From: Clostridiales bacterium
GTDB taxonomy: Bacteria; Bacillota; Clostridia; Oscillospirales; Oscillospiraceae
DNA: 64,000 nt
Reading direction: 5' to 3'
Assembly (NCBI GenBank): GCA_004556345.1
Contig: SFHQ01000008.1
Span: forward strand, 22,712 to 86,711
The notes under the pieces were generated by a model. That model was not told the origin of the DNA. It worked only from the letters and a program-made list of their open reading frames with translations, and made no database searches. A program made the translations under genes and the position numbers. Positions 30,547-38,839 of the stretch are shown here, in pieces; positions within the stretch are counted from its first letter, which is position 1; each line of letters starts with the position of its first letter.

Positions 30547-32664
30547 GTGGAAAAGTATCTGTGGATCGGCTTCATCGGCGCCGTCATCGCGCTGCTGTTC
30601 GCTGTGATCCAACGCAAAAAGGTCATGTCCTATTCCGAGGGCAATGCCACGATGCAGAAGATCGCCAAGAGCATCCGTGAGGGCGCCAATGCGTATCTGA
30701 AGCACCAGTATTCCACCGTCGCAAAGGTGTTTGCCGTGGTCTTTGTGATCCTGGCCATCATCGCCTTTGCCAGCGGCGGTAGCATGCTGTCTAAGTTCAC
30801 CCCCTTCGCCTTCCTCACCGGTGGTATCTGGTCCATGCTGGCCGGCCTCATCGGCATGAAGATCGCGACCAACGCCAACGCCCGTACCGCCCAGGCTGCC
30901 TCCGAGGGCCTCAACCGCGGCCTGCGCGTGGCTTTCTCCTCCGGCTCCGTCATGGGCTTCACCGTCGTCGGCCTGGGTATGCTGGACATCAGCCTCTGGC
31001 TGGTGGGCCTGTACTTCATCGCCGGCATCACCGATCCCGTCGAGCTGGGCAACATCATGGTCATGAACGGCATCGGTGCTTCCTTCATGGCTCTGTTTGC
31101 CCGTGTGGGCGGCGGTATCTACACCAAGGCCGCTGACGTGGGCGCCGACCTGGTCGGTAAGGTCGAGGCCGGTATCCCCGAAGATGACCCCCGTAACCCC
31201 GCTACCATCGCCGACAACGTGGGCGACAACGTGGGCGACGTGGCCGGCATGGGCGCTGACCTGTACGAGTCCTATGTTGGTTCCATCCTGGCTACCTTTG
31301 CCCTGGGCGCCTGCGCCGGCTACGGCTGGCAGGGCATGATCCTGCCCCTGGCTCTGGCTGTCTGCGGCATCATCTGCTCCATCATCGGCTCCTTCCTGGT
31401 CAAGACCAAGGAGGACGCTACCCAGAAGAGCCTGCTGACTTCTCTGCGTACCGGCACCTACACCGCCGCCGTCCTGTCCGCCATCCTCTCCGCCGTCCTG
31501 TGCTACTTCATCATGGGCGAGAACTGGCTGGGCATCTTCATCGCCATCCTGTGCGGTCTGATCGGCGGCTGTGCCATCGGTTACTTCACCGAGTATTTCA
31601 CCTCCGACAACTACAAGCCCACCAAGAAGCTGGCCGCTGCCTCTGAGACCGGCGCTGCCACCATCATCATCGGCGGCATCTCCCTGGGCCTCATGTCCAC
31701 CATCGCCTCCATCCTGATCGTGGCCGCTGCCATCCTGATCTCCTACTTCGCAGCCGGCGGCACCACCTCCATCCTGGACGCCACCGGCGGCTTCTCCGCC
31801 GAGTTCAACCAGGGCCTGTACGGCATCGGTATCGCCGCTGTCGGCATGCTCTCCACCCTGGGCATCACCCTGGCCACCGACGCTTACGGCCCCGTGGCCG
31901 ACAACGCCGGCGGTATCGCCGAGATGTCCGGCCTGCCCGAAGAGGTCCGTGACCGCACCGACGCTCTGGACTCCCTGGGCAACACCACCGCTGCCACCGG
32001 TAAGGGCTTTGCCATCGGCTCCGCTTCCCTGACCGCTCTGGCTCTGCTGGTCTCCTACGTCAACATCGTCCAGACCCGCACCACCGAGACCCTGAACTTC
32101 ACCCTGACCAGCCCCACCGTTCTGGTCGGCCTGTTCATCGGCGCGATGCTGACCTTCGTCTTCTCCGCCATGACCATGAGCGCCGTGCAGACCGCTGCGC
32201 AGTCCATCGTGCTGGAGGTCCGCCGTCAGTTCCGCGAGATCACCGGCATCATGGAAGGCAAGACCGACCCTGAGTACGGCAAGTGCGTGGCTCTGTGCAC
32301 CAAGGGCGCTCTGCATGAGATGGTCGCTCCCGCTGTGCTGGCCGTCATCGTGCCCATCATCACCGGCCTGATCCTCGGCCCCACCGGCGTCGTGGGTCTG
32401 CTGGGCGGCGTGTCCGTCACCGGTTTCGCCATGGCCGTGTTCATGTCCAACGCCGGCGGCGCTTGGGACAACGCCAAGAAGTACATCGAGCGGGGCAACC
32501 ACGGCGGCAAGGGCTCTGAGCAGCACAAGGCAGCCGTTGTCGGCGACACCGTCGGCGACCCCTTCAAGGATACTTCCGGCCCCTCTCTGAACATCCTGAT
32601 CAAGCTGTGCTCCACGGTCTCCATCGTGTTCTCCGGCCTGATCCTGGCCTTCTCCCTGCTGTAA
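30547..32664 (+). CDS. hppA: Ion-pumping membrane pyrophosphatase, K+-dependent type
   Basis: 705 residues from a GTG with AAGGAGTG upstream; about 16 membrane helices. It couples hydrolysis of pyrophosphate to sodium or proton export. Substrate-site motifs are intact: ADVGADLVGKVEAGIPEDD, NPATIADNVGDNVGD, TDAYGPVADNAGGIAEM and GDTVGDPFKDTSGPSLN. The motif NTTAATGKGFAIGSA has Ala and Gly where potassium-independent enzymes have Lys and Thr (NTTKAxTKG), so it belongs to the potassium-dependent class, which is notable directly after the trk genes. Codon use is distinctly optimised (GCT, GGT), suggesting high expression. Confidence 0.96.
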   Translation: MEKYLWIGFIGAVIALLFAVIQRKKVMSYSEGNATMQKIAKSIREGANAYLKHQYSTVAKVFAVVFVILAIIAFASGGSMLSKFTPFAFLTGGIWSMLAGLIGMKIATNANARTAQAASEGLNRGLRVAFSSGSVMGFTVVGLGMLDISLWLVGLYFIAGITDPVELGNIMVMNGIGASFMALFARVGGGIYTKAADVGADLVGKVEAGIPEDDPRNPATIADNVGDNVGDVAGMGADLYESYVGSILATFALGACAGYGWQGMILPLALAVCGIICSIIGSFLVKTKEDATQKSLLTSLRTGTYTAAVLSAILSAVLCYFIMGENWLGIFIAILCGLIGGCAIGYFTEYFTSDNYKPTKKLAAASETGAATIIIGGISLGLMSTIASILIVAAAILISYFAAGGTTSILDATGGFSAEFNQGLYGIGIAAVGMLSTLGITLATDAYGPVADNAGGIAEMSGLPEEVRDRTDALDSLGNTTAATGKGFAIGSASLTALALLVSYVNIVQTRTTETLNFTLTSPTVLVGLFIGAMLTFVFSAMTMSAVQTAAQSIVLEVRRQFREITGIMEGKTDPEYGKCVALCTKGALHEMVAPAVLAVIVPIITGLILGPTGVVGLLGGVSVTGFAMAVFMSNAGGAWDNAKKYIERGNHGGKGSEQHKAAVVGDTVGDPFKDTSGPSLNILIKLCSTVSIVFSGLILAFSLL

Positions 32665-32708
32665 GCAGACAAAGGCACTGTCACTTGAGCAAGTGATCGA
32701 GCTTTTCA

Positions 32709-32748
32709 CAGCCCCGAACCGCCCCCCGGCGGTTCGGGGCTGTTTCTG
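32709..32748 (+). terminator. Intrinsic terminator of hppA
   Basis: CAGCCCCGAACCGCC / GGCGGTTCGGGGCTG, a 15-bp stem with a short C loop, followed by TTTCTG. Confidence 0.88.
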
Positions 32749-32760
32749 TCGCTTTTCTGC

Positions 32761-32789
32761 TTGCTCTGCCCGGTCAGATGGGGTATACT
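32761..32789 (+). promoter_or_regulatory. Promoter of the zinc-type ABC importer
   Basis: TTGCTC, 17-base spacer, TATACT. The start would be near 32796, about 20 bases before an AAAGGA ribosome site. Confidence 0.8.
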
Positions 32790-32824
32790 AAAGTGTTACC
32801 AAGCAAACCCGCGAAAGGAATCCG

Positions 32825-33745
32825 CTGACGGCCTGCGCCCCCGCCGGTCAAACGGCAGCGCAGGACGACGGCACGACCCACCTCGTCGCCACGACCTACC
32901 CCGTCTATCTCTTCACCTCTGAGCTTGTAAAGGGGGCCGAGGGCATCACCGTCGACCTGATGATCGACCAGCCCATCAGCTGCCTGCACGACTACACTCT
33001 GTCCGTCAAAGACATGAAGACGTTGGAGCGGGCCGACCTCATCATCCTGAGCGGCGCAGGCTTAGAGGAGACGATGGAGGACGCCTTAGACACCGTCTCC
33101 GACACTCCCCAGATCGACTGCGCCCAGGGCATCGCCCTCTTAGAGAGCAGCCACGACCATGACCATGGGCATGACCATGACGACCACGAGGACGCCGACC
33201 ACGATGAGCCGTCGGACCACGACCATGAGAGCGACCCCCACATCTGGCTGGACCCCAACCGCGTGGAGCAGATGCTGGACAATCTCGCCGCTGGCCTGCG
33301 CCGCTTCGACCCGACCCACGCCGCCCTCTATGAGACCAACTGCCGGCTGGCCCAGGAGCAGCTGAAGACAGCCTACCCCCAGATGCAGGCCGCCTTACAG
33401 AACCTCGCCTGCCGGGACCTCATCACCTTCCACGACGGCTTTACCTACTTTGCCGAAGCCTTTGACCTGGACATTTTACGGGCCATCGAGGAGGAGGCAG
33501 GCAGCGAGGCCTCCGCCAAGGACGTCATGGAGATCGTGGAGGAGATCGACCATCATCAGATCCCCGCCATCTTCACCGAGGTCAACGGCTCGGATGCCAC
33601 CGCCCAGATGATCCACCGGGAGTGCGGCGTCACCGTCCGGCCCCTGACCCTGATGATGGGGGCCACCGACGGCACCCCCGGCATCGCCCTGTACCTGGAC
33701 CTGCTCTGGTCCGACGTGAACACCCTTCGGGAGGCATACGCATGA
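32825..33745 (+). CDS. ZnuA-like metal-binding lipoprotein gene lacking start and signal core
   Basis: The frame reads L-T-A-C from 32825, a lipobox, then a normal mature ZnuA/TroA-type protein of about 305 residues: YPVYLFTSELVKG, the His/Asp-rich loop (HDHDHGHDHDDHEDADHD), PHIWLDPNRVEQM, ITFHDGFTYFAEAFDL and EVNGSDATAQMIHRE. Going upstream, only 12 codons remain before a TAA at 32789, and no ATG, GTG or TTG is among them. Promoter and AAAGGA site are intact and lie only 5 bases before the CTG. The ATG and hydrophobic core of the signal peptide are therefore missing, either by a small real deletion or a sequencing error. If real, the protein is not exported. Confidence 0.8.
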   Translation: MTACAPAGQTAAQDDGTTHLVATTYPVYLFTSELVKGAEGITVDLMIDQPISCLHDYTLSVKDMKTLERADLIILSGAGLEETMEDALDTVSDTPQIDCAQGIALLESSHDHDHGHDHDDHEDADHDEPSDHDHESDPHIWLDPNRVEQMLDNLAAGLRRFDPTHAALYETNCRLAQEQLKTAYPQMQAALQNLACRDLITFHDGFTYFAEAFDLDILRAIEEEAGSEASAKDVMEIVEEIDHHQIPAIFTEVNGSDATAQMIHRECGVTVRPLTLMMGATDGTPGIALYLDLLWSDVNTLREAYA

Positions 33746-34539
33746 GACACGCCAAACAAGCCCACACCCGCATCCCCGTCCCGGCCCGGCCGGGGGCCTG
33801 TCAGCTCACCGTCCGGGACCTGGGCGTGACCCTGGAGGGGACGGAAATTTTACAGGACGTCTCCTTCCAGCTCAACTGCCGGGAGATCGTCGCCCTCATC
33901 GGCCCCAACGGGGCCGGCAAATCCTCCCTCTTCCGCAGCATCCTGGGCCAGATCCCCTACACCGGCACCATCAAGTTCGAGCTGGCCGGGGGCTACCCCA
34001 GCCACCCCAAGATCGGCTACGTCCCCCAAAGCCCCAGCTTCGACCGAAGCTGTCCCATCAGCGTCTTAGACTTCTTCGCCGCCGCCATCAGCCGCTGGCC
34101 GGTGTTCCTGCCCGTCCCCGCCCCCCTGCGGGACAAGGTGTCCGCGTGCCTTTCCCGCGTCCACGGCGAGGCCCTGCTCCACAAGCGCATCGGGACGCTC
34201 TCCGGCGGTGAGCTGCAGCGGGTCCTCATGGCCCTGGCCCTGGAGCCTCTGCCCCAAATTTTGATCTTAGACGAGCCACTCTCCGGGGTGGACGTGGGCG
34301 GCGAGCATCTGCTCATGGACATGCTGGATGAGATCCGCCAGACCTATGACCTGTCCATCCTCTTCTCCACCCACGATTTCTCCACCCTGCAGCAGTACGC
34401 CGACAAAGTGATCCTGCTCAAAAGCACCATTCTCAAGACCGGCACCCCCGCCGAGGTCCTCACCTCCCCGGAGTTCCGCTCGGTCTTTCACCTCGACCTC
34501 GGCTTGCATCCCAATGGGGAAGGAGGGGCTGCACAATGA
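33742..34539 (+). CDS. Zinc/manganese-type ABC importer, ATP-binding subunit
   Basis: 265 residues from the ATG at 33742, overlapping the binding protein's stop by 4 bases (ATGA). Walker A GPNGAGKSSLFR, Q-loop YVPQSPSFDRSCPISV, signature LSGGELQRVLMALAL, Walker B ILILDEPLSGVD and His switch FSTHDF. The YVPQ...FPxSV-type Q-loop region is typical of the ZnuC/MntB/TroB group. A 30-residue N-terminal extension (MRHAKQAHTRIPVPARPGAC) precedes the domain. Confidence 0.93.
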   Translation: MRHAKQAHTRIPVPARPGACQLTVRDLGVTLEGTEILQDVSFQLNCREIVALIGPNGAGKSSLFRSILGQIPYTGTIKFELAGGYPSHPKIGYVPQSPSFDRSCPISVLDFFAAAISRWPVFLPVPAPLRDKVSACLSRVHGEALLHKRIGTLSGGELQRVLMALALEPLPQILILDEPLSGVDVGGEHLLMDMLDEIRQTYDLSILFSTHDFSTLQQYADKVILLKSTILKTGTPAEVLTSPEFRSVFHLDLGLHPNGEGGAAQ

Positions 34540-35381
34540 CATTCTGGTACTGGCTCCTGTCCTGGCTGCCCTTCGAGTGGGCCGCGCCGGACACGATGCT
34601 TTTTATGAAAAACGCGCTCCTGGCCGTCCTGGTCGTCACGCCCCTCTTCGGCCTGCTCTCCACCATGGTCGTCGAGAGCCGCATGGCCTTCTTCTCCGAC
34701 GCCCTGGGCCACTCCGCCTTTACCGGCATGGCCATCGGCGCTCTCTGCGGCCTGACGCGCCCTGTGGGGGCCGCCGTGGTCTTCGCCGTGGTCATTGCCC
34801 TGCTCTTCACCCTCGTGCGCCAGAAGACCCACATGGCCAGCGACACGGCCATCAGCGTCTTCTCCTCTGCCGCCGTGGCCCTGGGCATCTTCCTCAGTAC
34901 CCTGGGCGGACAGAGCTTCACGAAGTTCAACACGCTCCTCATCGGCGACATCCTCAGCGTCGCCCCCGCGGAGATCGGCCTTTTGGCCCTCATCCTTCTG
35001 GCCCTGGTGATCCTATGGCTCACGTCCTACAACCAGATGATGCTCTCCTCCATCCACCAGGCCCTGGCGGACAGCCGGGGCATCCAAGTGGTCTGGAAGA
35101 ACTTCCTCTTCACCGCCGCCATCGCCGTCGTGGTCACCATCTCCATGACCTGGGTGGGCCTGCTGGTCATCAACGCCCTGCTGGTCCTGCCCGGCGCAGC
35201 GGCCCGGAATCTGGCCAAAAATCTGCCGCAGTACCACCTCATCTCCATCCTGGGCGGCATCGTCTGCGGCATCGCGGGCCTCATGGTGTCGTACTACTTA
35301 GGCACGTCCACCGGCGCCTCCATCACGCTGCTGCTGGCGGTGTGGTTCTTTGTCACGCTGCTGGTGCGGCGGGCGCACTAA
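34536..35381 (+). CDS. Zinc/manganese-type ABC importer, membrane permease
   Basis: 281 residues, seven to eight membrane helices, ABC-3 family. STMVVESRMAFFSDALGHSAFTGMAIG and GDILSVAPAEIGLLAL are characteristic of ZnuB/MntC permeases, as is WVGLLVINALLVLPGAAARNLAKN. It overlaps the ATPase gene by 4 bases, so the three genes are translationally coupled. Ion specificity (zinc or manganese) rests on the His-rich loop of the binding protein, which favours zinc. Confidence 0.94.
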   Translation: MTFWYWLLSWLPFEWAAPDTMLFMKNALLAVLVVTPLFGLLSTMVVESRMAFFSDALGHSAFTGMAIGALCGLTRPVGAAVVFAVVIALLFTLVRQKTHMASDTAISVFSSAAVALGIFLSTLGGQSFTKFNTLLIGDILSVAPAEIGLLALILLALVILWLTSYNQMMLSSIHQALADSRGIQVVWKNFLFTAAIAVVVTISMTWVGLLVINALLVLPGAAARNLAKNLPQYHLISILGGIVCGIAGLMVSYYLGTSTGASITLLLAVWFFVTLLVRRAH

Positions 35382-35402
35382 TGGTGGCCGCCGGAGGCGG
35401 CG

Positions 35403-35702
35403 GATTAGATTCGTGGTTCCGTGTGGTGCCGTTCTGCCTTAGTACACGGCGGACTGCTTGCGCAACGTAGCCCTCATTCGTCCGCTTCGCGGCCACCTTC
35501 CCCCCAGGGGAAGGCTTTGCGCTGTACCGTATATCATAAGAAAGTACAACATTTCAAGTTTGTACCGCGTAGACAGAGCCTTCCCCGAGGGGGAAGGTGG
35601 GCCGGGCAAAGCCCGGGTCGGATGAGGGCTACCTACCGAACGGAATCGGTAGTATATCAACCCAACCACGCACCTTGCGGTACCCCCAATCCAATCCATC
35701 CG
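35403..35702. mobile_element. Second repeat family, copy 1 (about 300 bp, no coding capacity)
   Basis: Ends are inverted (GGATTAGATTCGTGGTTCCG at the left; its relative ends in CCAATCCAATCC at the right). Inside are paired segments CCTCATTCGTCCGCTTCGCG and CGGATGAGGGCTACC, and a stem CCTTCCCC / GGGGAAGG. It shares these parts with copy 2 at 36.7 kb but has about 90 extra bp in the centre. It may also end the zinc importer transcript, which has no other terminator. Confidence 0.7.
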
Positions 35703-35803
35703 CCAAAGGCGGACTCCATCGCCGACCTGCCCTCCCGCAGGTCGGCTTTCTTGCAAAAAGAAAGCACGCCGCAACGGTCCGAGTGGAACCGCCTGCGACG
35801 TGC

Positions 35804-36133
35804 TTATTCTTTGATATTCTGTTCTTTCAGCCAGGTGAGCAACCCCCGCGCCATCTCCAGTTCTCGCGGGGACATAGGGCGGAGCAGGGAGGCCACATCC
35901 TTCCAGGCCTCGCTGCGCTGGCTCGTACCCACCAGAAACTCATCCGGTGTAGTGTCCAGCGCAATGGCCAGGCGCATGATGACCTCGGTGGAAGGAATGG
36001 AGACGGCCCGCTCGATATTGGAGAGATAGGGGTCGCTGATATCCACCATCTCGCTGAGCTGCGCCTGACGCAACCCCAGCTCTTTTCTGCGCTTGGCAAT
36101 GCGTTTGCCGATTTCAGTATAGTCCAGCTCCAT
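35804..36133 (-). CDS. XRE-family transcriptional regulator
   Basis: 109 residues from the ATG at 36133 (GAAGGGGTG upstream). N-terminal helix-turn-helix of the SinR/Cro type: IGKRIAKRRKELGLRQAQLSEMVDISDPYLSNIERAVSIPS (outlined by LRQAQLSEM and YLSNIERA), then a helical tail with SPRELEMARGLLTWLKEQN. Such short regulators usually act on neighbouring genes; the divergent gene at 36287 is the obvious candidate. It sits between two copies of the second repeat family in a locally AT-rich spacer. Confidence 0.88.
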   Translation of the reverse strand: MELDYTEIGKRIAKRRKELGLRQAQLSEMVDISDPYLSNIERAVSIPSTEVIMRLAIALDTTPDEFLVGTSQRSEAWKDVASLLRPMSPRELEMARGLLTWLKEQNIKE

Positions 36134-36208
36134 GTGCACCCCTTCTTTCCCCTCTATTGTATCTCGAATGTGGCACAATGAAACAATCTATAAATTAGAA
36201 AAATTTTC

Positions 36209-36237
36209 TTGACGTTGATAAAATTCGTTCTTATAAT
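36209..36237 (+). promoter_or_regulatory. Strong promoter of the orphan gene
   Basis: TTGACG, 17-base spacer, TATAAT, in an AT-rich divergent spacer beside the XRE regulator. Confidence 0.8.
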
Positions 36238-36286
36238 ATAAAACATAAACTAGAAGATTAAGTTTTTTATTTTGTGCAGAAAGGGG

Positions 36287-36688
36287 ATGTTCCCACTGAT
36301 CTCCGTCTTTCGGCTGGCCTCCAGGAGGCAGCCTGGGTTTCGCCTTTCGGGAGAGGCGGTCTCTTTGCCGCGCTTCCAGGCACTTTTGGAGCGGCGCAAT
36401 CGGGAGACCTATCGCCTGCCCCTGGTCATCACCCAGGAGACCCTCTCTTCCCTCCCCGACGAGCCGCTGCGCCCCTGCCTACTCGTCTCCCACCGGGACC
36501 ACCCCAAGTCCTACTTCCGCCACTGCATCCTCTTTGAGATGCAGGACGGCGTGCCCGTGCTGGACATGAAATACGGCGGCCAGAGGGAAGGCCGCGCAGA
36601 CGTGAAGGATGAGTATCGGTATTACGAGGAGCTGGGGCTACTGTTTGAGGGGTGCTGCCAGGAAATGGTGTCCGGCAGAGCCAGATGA
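36287..36688 (+). CDS. Uncharacterised protein
   Basis: 133 residues if started at the ATG at 36287; a TTG at 36272 is an alternative, and the AGAAAGGGG site abuts the ATG, so the exact start is unsettled. I do not recognise a family. The product is soluble, with an N-terminal basic segment (VFRLASRRQPGFRLSG), an internal LPLVITQETLSSLPDE, then a motif-like SHRDHPKSYFRHCILFEMQDGVPVLDM and an acidic end. It is preceded by a very strong promoter and is divergent from an XRE regulator, so it is probably real and regulated. Confidence 0.6.
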   Translation: MFPLISVFRLASRRQPGFRLSGEAVSLPRFQALLERRNRETYRLPLVITQETLSSLPDEPLRPCLLVSHRDHPKSYFRHCILFEMQDGVPVLDMKYGGQREGRADVKDEYRYYEELGLLFEGCCQEMVSGRAR

Positions 36689-36899
36689 TTTGATGCGTGG
36701 TTCCGCATCGGACGGTCGTAGCTTAGTACACTACGGACTGCTTGCAGGACGTAGCCCTCATCCGTCCGCTTCGCGGCCACCTTCCCCGAGGGGGAAGGTG
36801 GGCCGGGCATCAGCCCGGGTCGGATGAGGGCGACCTACCAAAAGGAATCGGTCGTGTACTAAGGCAACACCCTACCCCGCAGAACCACCCATCAAATCC
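36687..36899. mobile_element. Second repeat family, copy 2 (about 210 bp)
   Basis: Inverted ends GATTTGATGCGTGGTTCCGC and GCAGAACCACCCATCAAATC. Inside, CTTAGTACACTACGG pairs with the later GTGTACTAAGG, CCCTCATCCG with CGGATGAGGG, and CCTTCCCC with GGGGAAGG, so the whole element can fold into one long hairpin. No coding capacity. Confidence 0.75.
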
Positions 36900-36924
36900 A
36901 TTTTGCAAAGCAAAACTCCATGAC

Positions 36925-36960
36925 AGAAAAGCCCCGAACCAGATCGGTTCGGGGCTTTGC
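36925..36960 (-). terminator. Intrinsic terminator of the yqeG-efp-CD1247 unit
   Basis: AAAGCCCCGAACC / GGTTCGGGGCTTT with a 5-base loop, followed by TTTTCTG on the minus strand. Confidence 0.85.
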
Positions 36961-36981
36961 CTTGTCGATGGTAAGTCGTCT

Positions 36982-37416
36982 TTACTGGGGGTCATCCGCG
37001 CCGTCGTCGGTCTCGGGCTCCTCCACCAGGTCCATGGAGAAGCGGTCGCCGCAGTTGGGGCAGGTCACTTCGCCGATGTCCAGCACGCTCTCGTCGATCA
37101 CGATGTCCTCGCCGCAGCTGGGGCACTCGATCTCGAAGAAATCATCGCCCAGGTCAGACAGGTCCAGGGTGTCGTCCTCATCCTCGTCGTCCTCGTCAAA
37201 CAGAGCGGTCTCCACGTCGCTGAGGTCCTCGGCCATGGACTCCATGCCGTCGGTCAGGGCTTCCACCTCGACCTCCAGGTCCTCCACGGCAAAGCCCACG
37301 TCCTCCAGGACGTCGATGATCTTTGCGATGATCTTGCCCTCTTTAGAAGGCTCTTTGTCCAGGTCCAGGCCGTCGGCCAGACCCTTCAGATAGGCAACCT
37401 TTTCAGAAATCGTCAT
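36982..37416 (-). CDS. CD1247-like zinc-ribbon protein
   Basis: 144 residues. The N-terminal MTISEKVAYLKGLADGLDLD is the conserved start of the clostridial CD1247 N-terminal domain family. A long acidic region (about 50-92, rich in Glu and Asp) follows, then a zinc ribbon with IECPSCGEDIVID and EVTCPNCGDRF, two CPxCG knuckles. The function of the family is unknown to me. It lies 29 bases after efp, so it is likely co-transcribed with it, which may hint at a role around translation. Confidence 0.85.
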   Translation of the reverse strand: MTISEKVAYLKGLADGLDLDKEPSKEGKIIAKIIDVLEDVGFAVEDLEVEVEALTDGMESMAEDLSDVETALFDEDDEDEDDTLDLSDLGDDFFEIECPSCGEDIVIDESVLDIGEVTCPNCGDRFSMDLVEEPETDDGADDPQ

Positions 37417-37445
37417 GGAACAACCATCCTTTCCCGTGCCGGGTC

Positions 37446-38009
37446 TTAGCCCTTGGCACGCTCCAGATACTCGCCGGTACGAGTGTCGATCTTGATCTTG
37501 TCACCGGGGTTGATGAACAGGGGCACCTTGATCTCGGCGCCGGTCTCCACGGTGGCGGGCTTGGTCACGTTGGTGGCGGTGTCGCCCTTGAAGCCGGGGT
37601 CGGTCTCGGTGACCTCCAGCTCCACGAAGGTGGGGGGCTCGACGGCAAAGACCTTGCCCTTGTAGCTGTTGACCTTGCAGGGCATGTTCTCCTTCACGAA
37701 ACGGAAGCTGTCGCCCAGGATCTCGGCGGCGATGGGGATCATGTCGTAGGTCTCCTGGTCCATGAAGTAGTACAGGTCGCCATCGTTGTAGCTGTACTCC
37801 ATGTCCTTCTTCTCCACGTAAGCGTTCTCAAACTTGGCCGTGGGGTTGAAAGAGGTCTCGGTGACGGCACCGGTGATGACATTCTTCATCTTGGTCCGCA
37901 CGAAGGCAGCGCCCTTACCGGGCTTCACGTGCTGGAACTCCACCACCTGCATGACCTGGCCGTCCATCTCAAAGGTGACGCCATTGCGAAAATCGCCGGC
38001 AGTAATCAT
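37446..38009 (-). CDS. efp: Translation elongation factor P
   Basis: 187 residues, three beta-barrel domains. It relieves ribosome stalling at polyproline. N-terminal GDFRNGVTFEMDGQVMQVVEFQHVKPGKGAAFVRTK carries the KPGKG loop with the residue (Lys) that is modified in some bacteria. The C-terminal domain includes FINPGDKIKIDTRTGEYLERA. TGGAGGATG precedes the start by the usual spacing. It has its own good promoter upstream although yqeG lies before it on the same strand. Confidence 0.97.
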   Translation of the reverse strand: MITAGDFRNGVTFEMDGQVMQVVEFQHVKPGKGAAFVRTKMKNVITGAVTETSFNPTAKFENAYVEKKDMEYSYNDGDLYYFMDQETYDMIPIAAEILGDSFRFVKENMPCKVNSYKGKVFAVEPPTFVELEVTETDPGFKGDTATNVTKPATVETGAEIKVPLFINPGDKIKIDTRTGEYLERAKG

Positions 38010-38119
38010 AGTAACTCATCCTCCAAACTAAATTGCCGTGCCGGCGGGTGCCGGTGGCTGAAACAAGTGCATCCGGAAACGACGGCCCGCGGCCGTCTTT
38101 CATTCCATAGTCGCTCCTT

Positions 38120-38148
38120 ATTTTACAATACCTTGCGGGCTTTTGCAA
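38120..38148 (-). promoter_or_regulatory. Promoter of efp
   Basis: On the minus strand TTGCAA, 17-base spacer, TAAAAT, about 110 bases upstream of efp. Confidence 0.75.
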
Positions 38149-38245
38149 GGGAATTTCCGTAATCCGGTGGATTCTGGGGCATTTTCTCTGCGTTTTCTCC
38201 TGCCCCCCGGCCGCATGACGGACGGCGCCCGCGCATCCCGACGCA

Positions 38246-38749
38246 TTACAGACGGCGCCCGTCCTCGGCCCCGGCCCGGAACGGCGTCTCGATGCCAAAG
38301 CGCAGGAGCCGAAAGACCGTCCCAAACCGGATGGGGTGGACCAGCAGGGTCAGGACCCCCGCTCGGTTCCCCCCCAGAATATCCGTAAAGATCTGGTCGC
38401 CGACAATGGCGGCCTCCTCCGGGGCCGCGTTCATCCGGGCCAGCGCCCGGCGAAATCCCCCGGACTTGGGCTTGCCCGCGTGCCCCTCATAGGGGATGCC
38501 CAGGGCCTCGGCGTAGTGCTGCGCCCGCCCCGGCCGGCGGCTGTTCGAGAGCAGGAAGAGGGTGATGCCCGCCTGCTCCAGCCGCGCCCGCCAGGCGACC
38601 ACATCCTGGCTGGGCGTGGGCACGCCGTAGGGGGCCAGGGTGTTGTCCAGGTCCGCCAGCAGGACCCTCACGCCCCGCGCCCGCAGGCGCTCCGGGTCAA
38701 TGGCATAGATATCGGGAAAATAGTAATCGGGTACGAACGGAAATTTCAT
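38246..38749 (-). CDS. YqeG-family HAD phosphatase
   Basis: 167 residues from the ATG at 38749, where the family start MKFPFVPDYYFPDIYAID occurs; the very long in-frame opening upstream is antisense to the divergent gene. HAD class IIIA motifs: VLLADLDNTLAPYG (nucleophile Asp), LFLLSNSR, KPKSGGF and VGDQIFTDILGGN. It is related to phosphatidylglycerophosphate phosphatase but its substrate in Firmicutes is not settled. It precedes efp by 236 bases. Confidence 0.92.
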   Translation of the reverse strand: MKFPFVPDYYFPDIYAIDPERLRARGVRVLLADLDNTLAPYGVPTPSQDVVAWRARLEQAGITLFLLSNSRRPGRAQHYAEALGIPYEGHAGKPKSGGFRRALARMNAAPEEAAIVGDQIFTDILGGNRAGVLTLLVHPIRFGTVFRLLRFGIETPFRAGAEDGRRL

Positions 38750-38839
38750 GGTGCCACCTTCTAATCCTTCCTCTGGTCTCATAGAGTGCAAGTGTTTCCC
38801 AGTATACACGAACCACACCCAACGGACAAGGGGGTACCC

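Noticed and set aside
30469..32709. A 746-codon open frame antisense to the membrane pyrophosphatase gene
   Set aside because: It is a mirror of the GC-rich codon pattern; the product is Gly/Asp/His/Gln-rich without any domain, and the sense gene is certain.
38100..38108. A minimal ATG-GAA-TGA frame in the efp leader with AAGGAG upstream
   Set aside because: The AAGGAG lies directly against the -10 of the efp promoter, so it would be upstream of the transcription start.
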